64,000 bases of DNA from assembly GCF_016862275.1 (NCBI RefSeq), contig NZ_BOMQ01000046.1, positions 1-64,000 on the forward strand. Reading direction: 5' to 3'. A program made the position numbers and the translations under genes. Below are positions 15,440 to 22,989 of this stretch, in pieces. Origin of the DNA: Actinoplanes nipponensis (lineage in GTDB: Bacteria > Actinomycetota > Actinomycetes > Mycobacteriales > Micromonosporaceae). The notes beneath the pieces are model-generated. The model was not told the origin of the DNA. It saw only the letters and a list, made by a program, of their open reading frames with translations, and did no database searches. Numbering within the stretch: the stretch's first letter is position 1; the number at the start of each line of letters is the position of its first letter.

Positions 15440-16470
15440 CAGGGTCTTGGGTCGAGTTGCATGGGTGTAAGTGGGGTTGTCGGGGCCGCTTCGCCGCCGG
15501 CCGGCATGCGGATTTTGCGTCGTCCCGGCCGGTTGAGCGCTTCGCCGGCCGCCGGGGCCAGTGCGGATCTTGGGTCGCTTTGCCTGGTGGCCGCTTTGAC
15601 GTCGCCCAGCCGGGGATGCGGATCTTGGGTCGTTCCGGATGGGCGGGACGCTTTACTGGCCGCCGGCTGAGCGCGCGGATCTTGGGACACGCTGCCCGGT
15701 TGGCCACTCGGCCGACCGTCGGCCGGACATGGCGATCTTGGGGTCCGCTGCCCGGTGGCCCCCGCCCTCGGCGGCCGGCCGACCCCGCGATTCTTGGATC
15801 GTCCCGACGGTGGGCGCTTCGCCGGCCGTCAGCCGAGCGCGCCGGTCCAGGAGCCGCTGGGGGGATTCCACCGACCGCTGACCGGACATGTCGATCTTGA
15901 GACACGCTGCCCGTTGGCCGTCTCCCCTGGCGGTCGGCCGAGCATACGGATCTTGGATCGTCCGGCCTCGTGGGCGGCTTCACCGACGGCCAGCCGGCAT
16001 TTGATGTTGGGCAATCCCGGCCGGTGGGCACTCCACCGACCGCCGGTCGAGCGTGCGGATCTTGGGAAGCGCTGCCGGGCGGGCCACCCCACCGACCGCC
16101 GGTCGACCACGCCGATCTTGTGACGCACTGCCAGACGGGCCACCCCACCGACCGCCGGTCGACCATGCCGATCTTGATAACCCCTGCCCCGGTGGGCCGC
16201 TTCGCCGACGGCCGACCGGCATGCGGATCTTGGGGCGCGCCGACCGCCGTGCGGATCTTCGAGCGCGCGTCCGGCGGGCCCTTCAGTGACAGGCCCGCAG
16301 ATCCCGGACGACGCCGCCAGCTGCGCATGCGGCCGCCGGAGCGTGCGAGACCCACCGATGCCGAAGCGTCTGGAACTTTGTGACGCGCTGCCCGGTGGCG
16401 CCGCTTCGCCGACGGCCGGCCGGCCGCCATGCGGATCTTGGGACGCGCCGACCGTGCGGATCTTCGAGCG
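15440..16470. repeat. degenerate 55-57-bp tandem array, about 16 units
   Basis: The core GCGGATCTTGGG recurs with its GAT at 15511, 15566, 15621, 15678, 15734, 15789, 15893, 15949, 16003, 16058, 16114, 16170 and 16226, with a decayed unit near 15845 and irregular copies at 16254, 16434 and 16459. The stretch between cores is also conserved (CTGCCCGGTGGGCC then CTTCGCCGACCGCCGGCCG), so this is a minisatellite, not repeat-plus-spacer. The unit is not a multiple of three and no gene is supported. The region 15415-16637 is otherwise empty. Confidence 0.88.
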
Positions 16471-16569
16471 TGCGGCCGGCGGGCCCTTCAGTGACAGGCC
16501 CGCAGATCCCGGACGACGCCGCCAGCTGCGCATGCGGCCGCCGCAGCATGCGAGACCCACCGATGGCCG
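16197..16569. repeat. 170-bp direct duplication, 204-205-bp period
   Basis: Copy one 16197-16364 and copy two 16401-16569 are nearly identical, sharing GCGGATCTTCGAGCG, GGGCCCTTCAGTGACAGGCC and GCGAGACCCACCGATG. They form the right end of the 56-bp array and run up to the next gene, so the second copy may hold the upstream region of that gene. Confidence 0.85.
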
Positions 16570-16637
16570 AGGCCCCGGCCGCCCGGGCACACCGATCGTG
16601 TCCCGGCGCCGCCCGGACCCCGTGCGAGGATGGGCAG

Positions 16638-17135
16638 GTGACGACCGAGCTCGTGGCCGAGGCGATCAAAAAGGCCGGCATCGCCTGGATCAATGTGCCC
16701 GGCGGCCCGCCCCTGGCCCTGTGGGTCATGCCGCTCGACGGAGCCCTCATCGTGGTCTGCGGCCCCGGCGAGCAGGAAGCTCCCGGCCTGGCCGAGGCGT
16801 CGCGCGCTGAGGTCCGCCTGCGCGGCGACAACGGCGGCCTCATCGTGATCGTCGAGGCGCAGGTGGAGCGTCTGGCCCCGGGCAGCGACGCCTGGCAGGA
16901 GATCGCTCCTCAGCTCGCCGGCAAGCGTCTCAACGCCACCGGCACCGCCGAGGACCTGGTCGCGCGCTGGGCGGAGGCCGGGTGCGCGGTGCTGCGCCTG
17001 ACCCCGCTGGAGGAGTCGGTCGCCGCGCCGGAGCTGCCGGCCGGCTCGCAGGCGGAGCCGCCCCGCGGGAGCCCGGCCCGGGTCCGGACGCGCCGGCCGT
17101 TCCGCCTGCATCGGGTGCGCAAGCGTAAGTCCTGA
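16638..17135 (+). CDS. hypothetical protein, possible PNPOx-like split barrel
   Basis: A 165-residue soluble protein. The first 125 residues (ELVAEAIKKAGIAWINV, PLALWVMPLDGALIVVCGPGEQEAPGL, GGLIVIVEAQVERL, CAVLRLTPL) read like alternating beta strands of a split-barrel flavin-binding fold, but no cofactor motif is clear. The C-terminal 40 residues are Pro/Arg-rich and end in a strongly basic tail. GTG 16638 is the likely start; the frame is open further upstream only because it runs through the repeat array. I cannot assign a function. Confidence 0.6.
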   Translation: MTTELVAEAIKKAGIAWINVPGGPPLALWVMPLDGALIVVCGPGEQEAPGLAEASRAEVRLRGDNGGLIVIVEAQVERLAPGSDAWQEIAPQLAGKRLNATGTAEDLVARWAEAGCAVLRLTPLEESVAAPELPAGSQAEPPRGSPARVRTRRPFRLHRVRKRKS

Positions 17136-17146
17136 CCGGCCGGTGG

Positions 17147-18019
17147 TCAGCCGACGAAGGGTGGCACGGCGATCTCTCCCCGGGCGATCGGCACCACGTG
17201 GCCGGAGACGGTGGCCGCGGTCACCGCGCCGGCCGACGCCGTCACCGTGCATTCGAGCAGGGACGGCCGGTGCATCTCGACGCCCTGGTGCACGGTGTAG
17301 GGCGTCGTGCCCTCGCCCGGCAGCCAGCCCCGCCCGACCAGCCACACGCCCAGGCCGAGGGCCGCCGACCCGGTCGCCGGGTCCTCCGCCACCGACACCC
17401 CGGGGCAGAACACCCGCACGTACGCGGTCCGTTCTCCGTCCTCCCAGGCGAAGACGCTGATTCCGGTCACACCCAGCGCCCGGCCCCGCCCGGCGTCGGC
17501 CCACGCGCGGGCCAGCGCGTCCCGGCGTACCGGAAGGAAGACGAATTCCAGGCCGCACCCGGCCACCGCCGGGGCCGCCGGGCCGCCCGCGAAGTCGTCG
17601 GCCGTCAGGCCCACCAGCTCCAGCAGGTCCGCGACCGGCGGGGCCGGGTGCAGCGTCGGCTTGCCGCCGCTCAGCGTCGCCGCGTCCGGGGTCACGGTGA
17701 TCGGCAGCAGGCCCGCGCCGCATTCCTGGACGAGCTGCCCGGGCTGGGCCAGCCCGCGCCGCACCGAGGTCACCGCTGCGCCGACGCTCGGGTGGCCCGC
17801 GAACGGCAGCTCCGTCTCCGGGGTGAAGATCCGGGCCCGGTACGTGGCCCCCGCCGCCGACGGCAGCACGAACACCGTCTCCGAAAGGTTGAACTCGCGC
17901 GCCAGCGCCTGCATCTGATCGCCGGCCAGCGCGTCCGCGCCGAACACCACGGCCAGCGGGTTTCCCGCGAACGGGCGGTCGGTGAACACGTCGACGATCT
18001 CGTACGCCACGGTAGACAT
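17147..18019 (-). CDS. PhzF-family isomerase/epimerase-like protein
   Basis: A 290-residue member of the PhzF family, which share the diaminopimelate-epimerase fold. The catalytic Glu is in FNLSETVFVL (about residue 47); PFAGHPSVGAA and EDPATGSAAL are the two conserved anion-binding loops. In phenazine producers PhzF isomerises dihydro-3-hydroxyanthranilate; no other phz gene is nearby, so this is a stand-alone member of unknown substrate. ATG 18019 is preceded by TAGCGT at 6 nt. It is divergent from the MgtE-like gene, only 27 bp between start codons. Confidence 0.88.
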   Translation of the reverse strand: MSTVAYEIVDVFTDRPFAGNPLAVVFGADALAGDQMQALAREFNLSETVFVLPSAAGATYRARIFTPETELPFAGHPSVGAAVTSVRRGLAQPGQLVQECGAGLLPITVTPDAATLSGGKPTLHPAPPVADLLELVGLTADDFAGGPAAPAVAGCGLEFVFLPVRRDALARAWADAGRGRALGVTGISVFAWEDGERTAYVRVFCPGVSVAEDPATGSAALGLGVWLVGRGWLPGEGTTPYTVHQGVEMHRPSLLECTVTASAGAVTAATVSGHVVPIARGEIAVPPFVG

Positions 18020-18025
18020 GGTTCG

Positions 18026-18031
18026 ACGCTA
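18026..18031 (-). promoter_or_regulatory. -10 hexamer of the phzF-like gene
   Basis: TAGCGT on the minus strand, 6 nt before ATG 18019, and only 3 bp from the divergent hexamer at 18035. Confidence 0.6.
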
Positions 18032-18034
18032 ACT

Positions 18035-18040
18035 TAGGCT
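18035..18040 (+). promoter_or_regulatory. -10 hexamer of the MgtE-N/CBS gene
   Basis: TAGGCT, 6 nt before GTG 18047. The two divergent hexamers are separated by 3 bp, so each -35 region must fall inside the other gene. Confidence 0.6.
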
Positions 18041-18046
18041 GGTGCC

Positions 18047-19363
18047 GTGACCATGGGGAGCAGGGTTTATCTGGCGCGGCTGGCGGCGCTGCCCGTTTTC
18101 GACCCCAACGGCGACCGGGTGGGCCGGGTGCGCGACGCCGTCCTGCGGTTGCGGACCACCAACCGGCCGCCGCAGGTCGTCGGTCTCGTCGCCGAGATGG
18201 CGCTGCGCCGGCGGATCTTCCTGCCGATCGGGCGGGTCACCTCGATGGACGCCGAGGCCGTGGTGCTCAGCACCGGCATGCTGAACCTGCGCCGGTTCGA
18301 GAAGCGGCCCAACGAGCTGCTGGTGCTCGAGGAGGTGCTGGACCGGCGGGTCATGGTCGAGCCCGAGGACCGGCAGGGTCCGGCCCAGGCCGGCACGGTC
18401 GTGGACCTGGGCATGGAGCTCAACCGCAACAACGAGTGGCTGATCACCCGGGTCGCCGTCCGCCAGCACACCGGCCGGCTGGCCCGGCGCGGGCACACGT
18501 ACCAGGTCGAGTACGACCGGATCCGCGGCCTGGTCGGGCCGACCGACACCCAGGGCACGTCCAACCTGGTCGCGCTGCTGGAGCAGATGCGGCCCGCCGA
18601 CATGGCCAACGCGCTGCAGGATCTCGCCGACGCCCGGCGCAACGAGGTCGCGGCGGCGCTGAGCGACCGTACGCTCGCCGACGTGTTGGAGGAGCTGCCC
18701 GAGCACGACCAGGTGGAGATCCTCATCCAGCTCGACCGGGAGCGGGCCGCCGACGTGCTGGAACGGATGGACCCGGACGACGCCGCCGACCTGCTGGCCG
18801 AGCTGCCGAAGGCGGAACAGGCCGTGCTGCTGGACCTGATGGAGCCCGAGGAGGCGGCGCCGGTCCGGCAGCTGATGAGCTACACCCCCGGCACCGCGGG
18901 CTCGGTGATGACCTCGGAGCCGGTGATCCTGACGCCGGACACGACGGTGGCCGAGGCGCTGGCCCGCATCCGCGAGCCCGAGCTGTCGCCGGTGGTCGCC
19001 GCGCAGGTGTTCGTGGCGCGGGCGCCGTCGGCCACCCCGAGCGGGAAGTACCTCGGCATGGTCCACTTCCAGCGGCTGCTGCGCGAGCCGCCCTCGTCGA
19101 TCCTGGGCGGCCTCATCGAGACGGACATAGATCCTTTGACGCCCGAGACGAACCTCACCGAGATCACCCGGCGGATGGCGACGTACGACATGGTGGCCAT
19201 GCCGGTGGTCGACAACGCGTACCGGCTGGTCGGGGCGGTGACCGTGGACGACGTGCTGGACCACTCGCTGCCGCGGGACTGGCGTGACCGGGACGCCCAG
19301 GACGCCCAGGAGGAGGCCGACGCGCAGCGCCAGGCCCAGCCGGAGCCGAGGGCCGGTTCATGA
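18047..19363 (+). CDS. PRC-barrel/MgtE-N/CBS protein without transport domain
   Basis: A 438-residue cytoplasmic protein. Residues 5-150 contain two PRC-barrel-like segments (GDRVGRVRDAVLRL and TVVDLGMELNRNNEW). Residues 170-285 are an MgtE N-terminal superhelix with repeated LEELPEHDQVEILIQLD / LERMDPDDAADLLAELP patterns. Residues 290-420 are a CBS pair (VMTSEPVILTPDTTVAEAL and MPVVDNAYRLVGAVTVDDVLD). The five-helix Mg2+ channel of true MgtE is missing, so this is the regulatory half only. It is translationally coupled to the DUF1003 membrane gene by a 4-bp overlap, which may supply the membrane partner. Gene order matches mycobacterial Rv1232c-Rv1231c from memory. Confidence 0.87.
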   Translation: MTMGSRVYLARLAALPVFDPNGDRVGRVRDAVLRLRTTNRPPQVVGLVAEMALRRRIFLPIGRVTSMDAEAVVLSTGMLNLRRFEKRPNELLVLEEVLDRRVMVEPEDRQGPAQAGTVVDLGMELNRNNEWLITRVAVRQHTGRLARRGHTYQVEYDRIRGLVGPTDTQGTSNLVALLEQMRPADMANALQDLADARRNEVAAALSDRTLADVLEELPEHDQVEILIQLDRERAADVLERMDPDDAADLLAELPKAEQAVLLDLMEPEEAAPVRQLMSYTPGTAGSVMTSEPVILTPDTTVAEALARIREPELSPVVAAQVFVARAPSATPSGKYLGMVHFQRLLREPPSSILGGLIETDIDPLTPETNLTEITRRMATYDMVAMPVVDNAYRLVGAVTVDDVLDHSLPRDWRDRDAQDAQEEADAQRQAQPEPRAGS

Positions 19364-19884
19364 CGGAGCCGCGCCGCGACCGGCTGGATCAGCCGATCGA
19401 GCCGGGACGGGTGCGCCTGCCCCGCTTCGACCCGGAAGCCTTCGGCCGCTGGTCGGAGAGCATCGCCCGGTACATGGGCACGGCGAAGTTCATCGTCTAC
19501 ATGACCATCGTGATCGGGGCCTGGTTCGCCTGGAACACGCTGGCGCCGAAGGACATGCGCTTCGACCCGTACACGTTCACGTTCCTGACGTTGATCCTGT
19601 CGCTGCAGGCCTCGTACGCCGCGCCGCTCATCCTGCTGGCGCAGAACCGCCAGACCGACCGGGACCGCCTGGCGATGGAGGAGGACCGGCGCCGCGCGGC
19701 CATGCAGAAGGCCGACACCGAGTACCTGGCCCGGGAGATCGCCTCGCTGCGGATCGCCGTCGGCGAGGTCGCGACCCGCGACTTCGTGCGCTCCGAGCTG
19801 GCCCGGCTGGCCGACGAACTGGACGAGGCGGCCCACCGCCGGCAGAAGCTGGAACGTAAGGAGTGGGAGGAGGAGCGAACTTAG
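19360..19884 (+). CDS. DUF1003 membrane protein
   Basis: A 174-residue protein with the DUF1003 core: two helices, FIVYMTIVIGAWFAWNTL and FLTLILSLQASYAAPLILLA, joined by the acidic loop APKDMRFDPYTFT. The C-terminal 70 residues (NRQTDRDRLAMEEDRRR onward) form a long charged coiled coil. ATGA overlap with the upstream MgtE-N/CBS gene indicates co-translation. No biochemical function is known; the pairing suggests a role in divalent cation or membrane regulation, which is inference. Confidence 0.87.
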   Translation: MTEPRRDRLDQPIEPGRVRLPRFDPEAFGRWSESIARYMGTAKFIVYMTIVIGAWFAWNTLAPKDMRFDPYTFTFLTLILSLQASYAAPLILLAQNRQTDRDRLAMEEDRRRAAMQKADTEYLAREIASLRIAVGEVATRDFVRSELARLADELDEAAHRRQKLERKEWEEERT

Positions 19885-19892
19885 CGCCGACG

Positions 19893-19898
19893 TAGCAT
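19893..19898 (+). promoter_or_regulatory. -10 hexamer of mrp
   Basis: TAGCAT, 7 nt before ATG 19906; it supports the start three codons inside the longest frame. Confidence 0.6.
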
Positions 19899-19905
19899 GG
19901 GGTTC

Positions 19906-21057
19906 ATGTCCGCCCCAGCCGCCACCCTCGAGGACGCGATCCAGGCCGCCCTCGCCACCGTCGACGATCCCGAGATCCGCCGCCCGATCACCGAGCTCGG
20001 CATGGTCAAGGGCTTCACCGTCGCCGGCTCCGGTGTGAAGGTCGAGCTGCTGCTCACCGTTGCCGGTTGCCCGCTGCGTGACAAGCTCACCGCCGACATC
20101 ACCGCCGCGCTCACCGCGATCCCCGGCATCACCGCCGTGGAGATCGACTTCGGCGTCATGACCGAGGAGCAGCGCAAGGCCCTGCAGGCCACGCTGCGCG
20201 GCGGCGGCGCCCAGGCCGCCGAGCCGGTCATCCCGTTCGCGCAGCCGGGCTCCAAGACCCGGGTGTACGCGGTGGCCAGCGGCAAGGGCGGCGTCGGCAA
20301 GTCCAGCGTCACCGTCAACCTGGCGGCCGCCCTGGCCCGGCGCGGCCTGTCGGTCGGCGTGGTCGACGCCGACATCTACGGCCACTCGGTGCCCCGGATG
20401 CTGGGCGTCGACGGCCGGCCCACCCGGGTCGAGGACATGATCATGCCGCCGCAGTCGCACGGCGTGAAGGTCATCTCGATCGGCATGTTCACCGCGGGCA
20501 ACGCCGCCGTGGTCTGGCGCGGGCCGATGCTGCACCGCGCGCTGCAGCAGTTCCTCGCCGACGTGTTCTGGGGCGACCTGGACGTGCTGCTGCTGGACCT
20601 GCCGCCGGGCACCGGCGACGTGGCCATCTCCCTGGCCCAGCTGCTGCCGAACGCGGAGATCCTGGTGGTCACCACGCCGCAGATGGCGGCGGCCGAGGTG
20701 GCCGAGCGGGCCGGGGCGATCGCGATGCAGACCCACCAGCGCCTCGTCGGCGTGGTGGAGAACATGTCCTGGCTCGAGCTGCCGGACGGCACGCGCATGG
20801 AGGTCTTCGGCGCGGGCGGCGGCCAGACGGTGGCCGACTCCCTGACCAGGACGATGGGCGCCGCGGTGCCCCTGCTGGGTCAGATCCCGCTGGACACGCT
20901 GGTCCGCGAGGCGGGCGACGCCGGCACGCCGGTCGTGCTGGCCGACCCGGAGGCCCCGGCCGCCAAGGCGCTGGACGCGATCGCCGACAAGCTGGCCATC
21001 CGGCGCGAGTCGCTGGTCGGCAAGCCGCTGGGCCTGCTGGTCAACGCCCGCAAGTAG
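19906..21057 (+). CDS. mrp: Mrp/NBP35-family P-loop ATPase (Fe-S carrier type)
   Basis: A 383-residue protein with an N-terminal MIP18/DUF59 domain (residues 5-85, TVDDPEIRRPITELGMV and VAGCPLRDKL) and a C-terminal SIMIBI ATPase with deviant Walker A GKGGVGKSS, VDADIYGHSVP and LLLDLPPGTGD. Such proteins carry Fe-S clusters to apo-proteins. The C-terminal CXXC that bridges the cluster in ApbC/Nbp35 dimers is absent: the site reads ENMSWLELPDGTRMEVFG. That is also how I recall the mycobacterial protein, so the cluster may be held otherwise or the role may differ. The DUF59 cysteine is kept. Confidence 0.9.
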   Translation: MSAPAATLEDAIQAALATVDDPEIRRPITELGMVKGFTVAGSGVKVELLLTVAGCPLRDKLTADITAALTAIPGITAVEIDFGVMTEEQRKALQATLRGGGAQAAEPVIPFAQPGSKTRVYAVASGKGGVGKSSVTVNLAAALARRGLSVGVVDADIYGHSVPRMLGVDGRPTRVEDMIMPPQSHGVKVISIGMFTAGNAAVVWRGPMLHRALQQFLADVFWGDLDVLLLDLPPGTGDVAISLAQLLPNAEILVVTTPQMAAAEVAERAGAIAMQTHQRLVGVVENMSWLELPDGTRMEVFGAGGGQTVADSLTRTMGAAVPLLGQIPLDTLVREAGDAGTPVVLADPEAPAAKALDAIADKLAIRRESLVGKPLGLLVNARK

Positions 21058-21060
21058 GGC

Positions 21061-21480
21061 CTACGTAGCGTCGAGATCGAATCTGCGCGGCGCCGGGGTG
21101 GACTTCTCCACCGCGGCGCCGGCGTCGTTGCGCTGCGCCCTGATGTCCGCGGCCGCGGCAACCTCGCCGAGGTCGGACTTCACGCCGTTCAGGTCGTTCT
21201 TGACGTCGTCGAACAGGCCCTGCAGCGGCTTGCGGATCGCCTGCTCGTCGTCCTCGCTCAGCAGGTGCTTGCGGATGAACGCCTTGGGGTGCAGGTCCTG
21301 CAGCTGAATGTCGGTGCCCAGCTCGCGGCTCAGGTCGGACGTGGCGTTCTGGGCCATCGCCCGCAGGCCCCGCAGCATGCGCAGGCCGTCGCCGATCACC
21401 TTGGGCAGCCGCTCGCCGAAGATCAGCAGCGCCAGCATCAGCAGGGCGCCGATCTCCCACCAGTTGAGGTTCTCGAACAC
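21061..21480 (-). CDS. tatB: twin-arginine translocase subunit TatB
   Basis: A 139-residue TatA/B-type protein. The N-terminal helix WWEIGALLMLALLIFGERLP is followed by the hinge and the amphipathic helix KVIGDGLRMLRGLRAMAQ, then a long charged tail. Position next to htrA, and the Glu in the membrane segment, point to TatB, which receives Tat substrates with TatC. GTG 21480 has GGGAGG eight bases upstream. The end is 3 bp from the convergent mrp gene. In mycobacteria tatB likewise sits beside htrA (Rv1223-Rv1224, from memory). Confidence 0.88.
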   Translation of the reverse strand: MFENLNWWEIGALLMLALLIFGERLPKVIGDGLRMLRGLRAMAQNATSDLSRELGTDIQLQDLHPKAFIRKHLLSEDDEQAIRKPLQGLFDDVKNDLNGVKSDLGEVAAAADIRAQRNDAGAAVEKSTPAPRRFDLDAT

Positions 21481-21559
21481 GCGCGGACCTCCCTCGTCGC
21501 GTACCCCAGCAAGACTACGCACGCCGGCTGTGGTCGCGCTGTCCGCCCACGAGGGCGAT

Positions 21560-22825
21560 TCACTTCGCGTCGGCCGCCAGGGTCACGGACGCCGTCTGGA
21601 CCTTCGTCCCGCGCCGGTATTCGACCGCGACGACCGATTCCGGGGCGTACTTGCGGACGAGCGCGATGAGGTCGGTGCCGTCCTCCAGCAGGTGACCGTT
21701 GATCTTGGTGACCACGTCGCCGGACTTCAGCCCGGCCGTCGCCGCCGGGCCGGCCGGCTGCACCGAGCGCAGGCGGGCCCCGGTCGAGCCGGTGGCGCCG
21801 CTCGGGCCCCCGGTGCTCACCTCGGCGCCGATCACGGTGCGCCGGGCCTTGCCGTGGTCGATGATCTCGCGGGCGATGCGCATGGCCTGGTTGATCGGGA
21901 TGGCGAACGCGAGACCGATGTTGCCGGCCTCGGCGTCGCTGCCCCCGACCGACCTGATCACCGAGTTCACCCCGACCACCCGCCCGGCCGCGTCGACCAG
22001 CGGGCCGCCGGAGTTGCCCTGGTTGACCGCCGCGTCGGTCTGGATGGCCGCGTAGTAGCGGACGGTGCCGCCCGGCTCGCCGGCCTGGATGGTGCGGTCC
22101 AGGGCGCTGACGATGCCCGACGTCACGGTGTTGACCAGAGCCAGCGGTGAACCGAACGCCAGCACCGGGTCACCCACGGCAATGGAGTCCGAGTCGCCAA
22201 GTGAGACAGCCGTCACACTCTTCCTTGCGACTTTGATCACTGCGAGGTCCGATTCCGGGTCCCGCCCGACCACCGTCGCGGACGCGGTGGACCCGTCGCT
22301 GAACGAGACCGACATGGTGTCGTTCGCGCCCTCCACGACGTGGTCGTTGGTCACCACGTAGCCGTCCGGGGAGATCACGAAGCCGGACCCGATCGCGCCG
22401 GTGACCCGCACGGTGACCACGCTGGGCAGCACCTGCTTGGCCACCCCGGCCAGCGAGTCGGGCGCCCGCTGCGCCGCCGACGGGGCCGCCAGCGGCGGGC
22501 CGCCGAGCGCGGTCCCGCCGCCGACACCGCTACGGGTGGCGAACACGAAGCCCAGCGTGCCGCCCAGGCCGCCGGCCAGCAACGCCGTGACCAGGCAGAT
22601 GAGCAGCACCGGGGCGATCGACCGGCGCGGCGCGTCGGGATCGACGACCGGCTCGGGCGGTGGGCCGGTGCTCACCGGGGCGGACGACACGACCACCGCG
22701 GACGGTGCGTACGGGTCTCGCCACGGATCGGTCAATGCGTCGGACCACCACGGCGAGTCGGCCGGCGCTCCGGGCGTGGCGGGCGGCGGCGGTGGAGGCT
22801 GGCGCCAGTTCCAGCCGTCGGTCAC
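21560..22825 (-). CDS. membrane-anchored HtrA/DegP-family serine protease
   Basis: A 421-residue S1C protease. A disordered Pro-rich cytoplasmic tail (1-65) precedes one membrane helix (PVLLICLVTALLAGGLGGTLGFVF); the trypsin-like domain outside has His in VTNDHVVEG, Asp in PESDLAVIKV and Ser in GNSGGPLVD; one PDZ domain follows (VQPAGPAATAGLKSGDVVTKINGHLL). It should degrade or chaperone misfolded envelope proteins. GTG 22825 is selected by GGGAGG seven bases upstream. It lies upstream of tatB on the same strand. The sigE and rseA genes usually found next to htrA in this block are missing. Confidence 0.9.
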   Translation of the reverse strand: MTDGWNWRQPPPPPPATPGAPADSPWWSDALTDPWRDPYAPSAVVVSSAPVSTGPPPEPVVDPDAPRRSIAPVLLICLVTALLAGGLGGTLGFVFATRSGVGGGTALGGPPLAAPSAAQRAPDSLAGVAKQVLPSVVTVRVTGAIGSGFVISPDGYVVTNDHVVEGANDTMSVSFSDGSTASATVVGRDPESDLAVIKVARKSVTAVSLGDSDSIAVGDPVLAFGSPLALVNTVTSGIVSALDRTIQAGEPGGTVRYYAAIQTDAAVNQGNSGGPLVDAAGRVVGVNSVIRSVGGSDAEAGNIGLAFAIPINQAMRIAREIIDHGKARRTVIGAEVSTGGPSGATGSTGARLRSVQPAGPAATAGLKSGDVVTKINGHLLEDGTDLIALVRKYAPESVVAVEYRRGTKVQTASVTLAADAK

Positions 22826-22975
22826 GTCGTGCCTCCCATGGTTCGACCGGAGCGGCGGGCTCCGGCTTCCAGGATGACACGGATCGGTGGAGATCATCCG
22901 GTCCGTGGGACCCCGGGTCGCGGAGCGCCGCTTTCCGCCGCCGAAGTCCCGGTGCGCGAAGGGTGAGCATCGCTC

Positions 22976-22981
22976 TACGCT
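22976..22981 (+). promoter_or_regulatory. -10 hexamer of the O-methyltransferase gene
   Basis: TACGCT, 8 nt before ATG 22990. Confidence 0.5.
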
Positions 22982-22989
22982 CATACCCG

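Noticed and set aside
15440..16470. CRISPR array
   Set aside because: The 55-57-bp period is right for repeat plus spacer, but the sequences between cores are related to each other, the core itself drifts, and there are no cas genes. The nearby RecB-like nuclease is a stand-alone repair type 12 kb away.
17147..18019. Phenazine biosynthesis cluster
   Set aside because: A lone PhzF-family gene with no phzA-G neighbours; the family is common outside phenazine producers.
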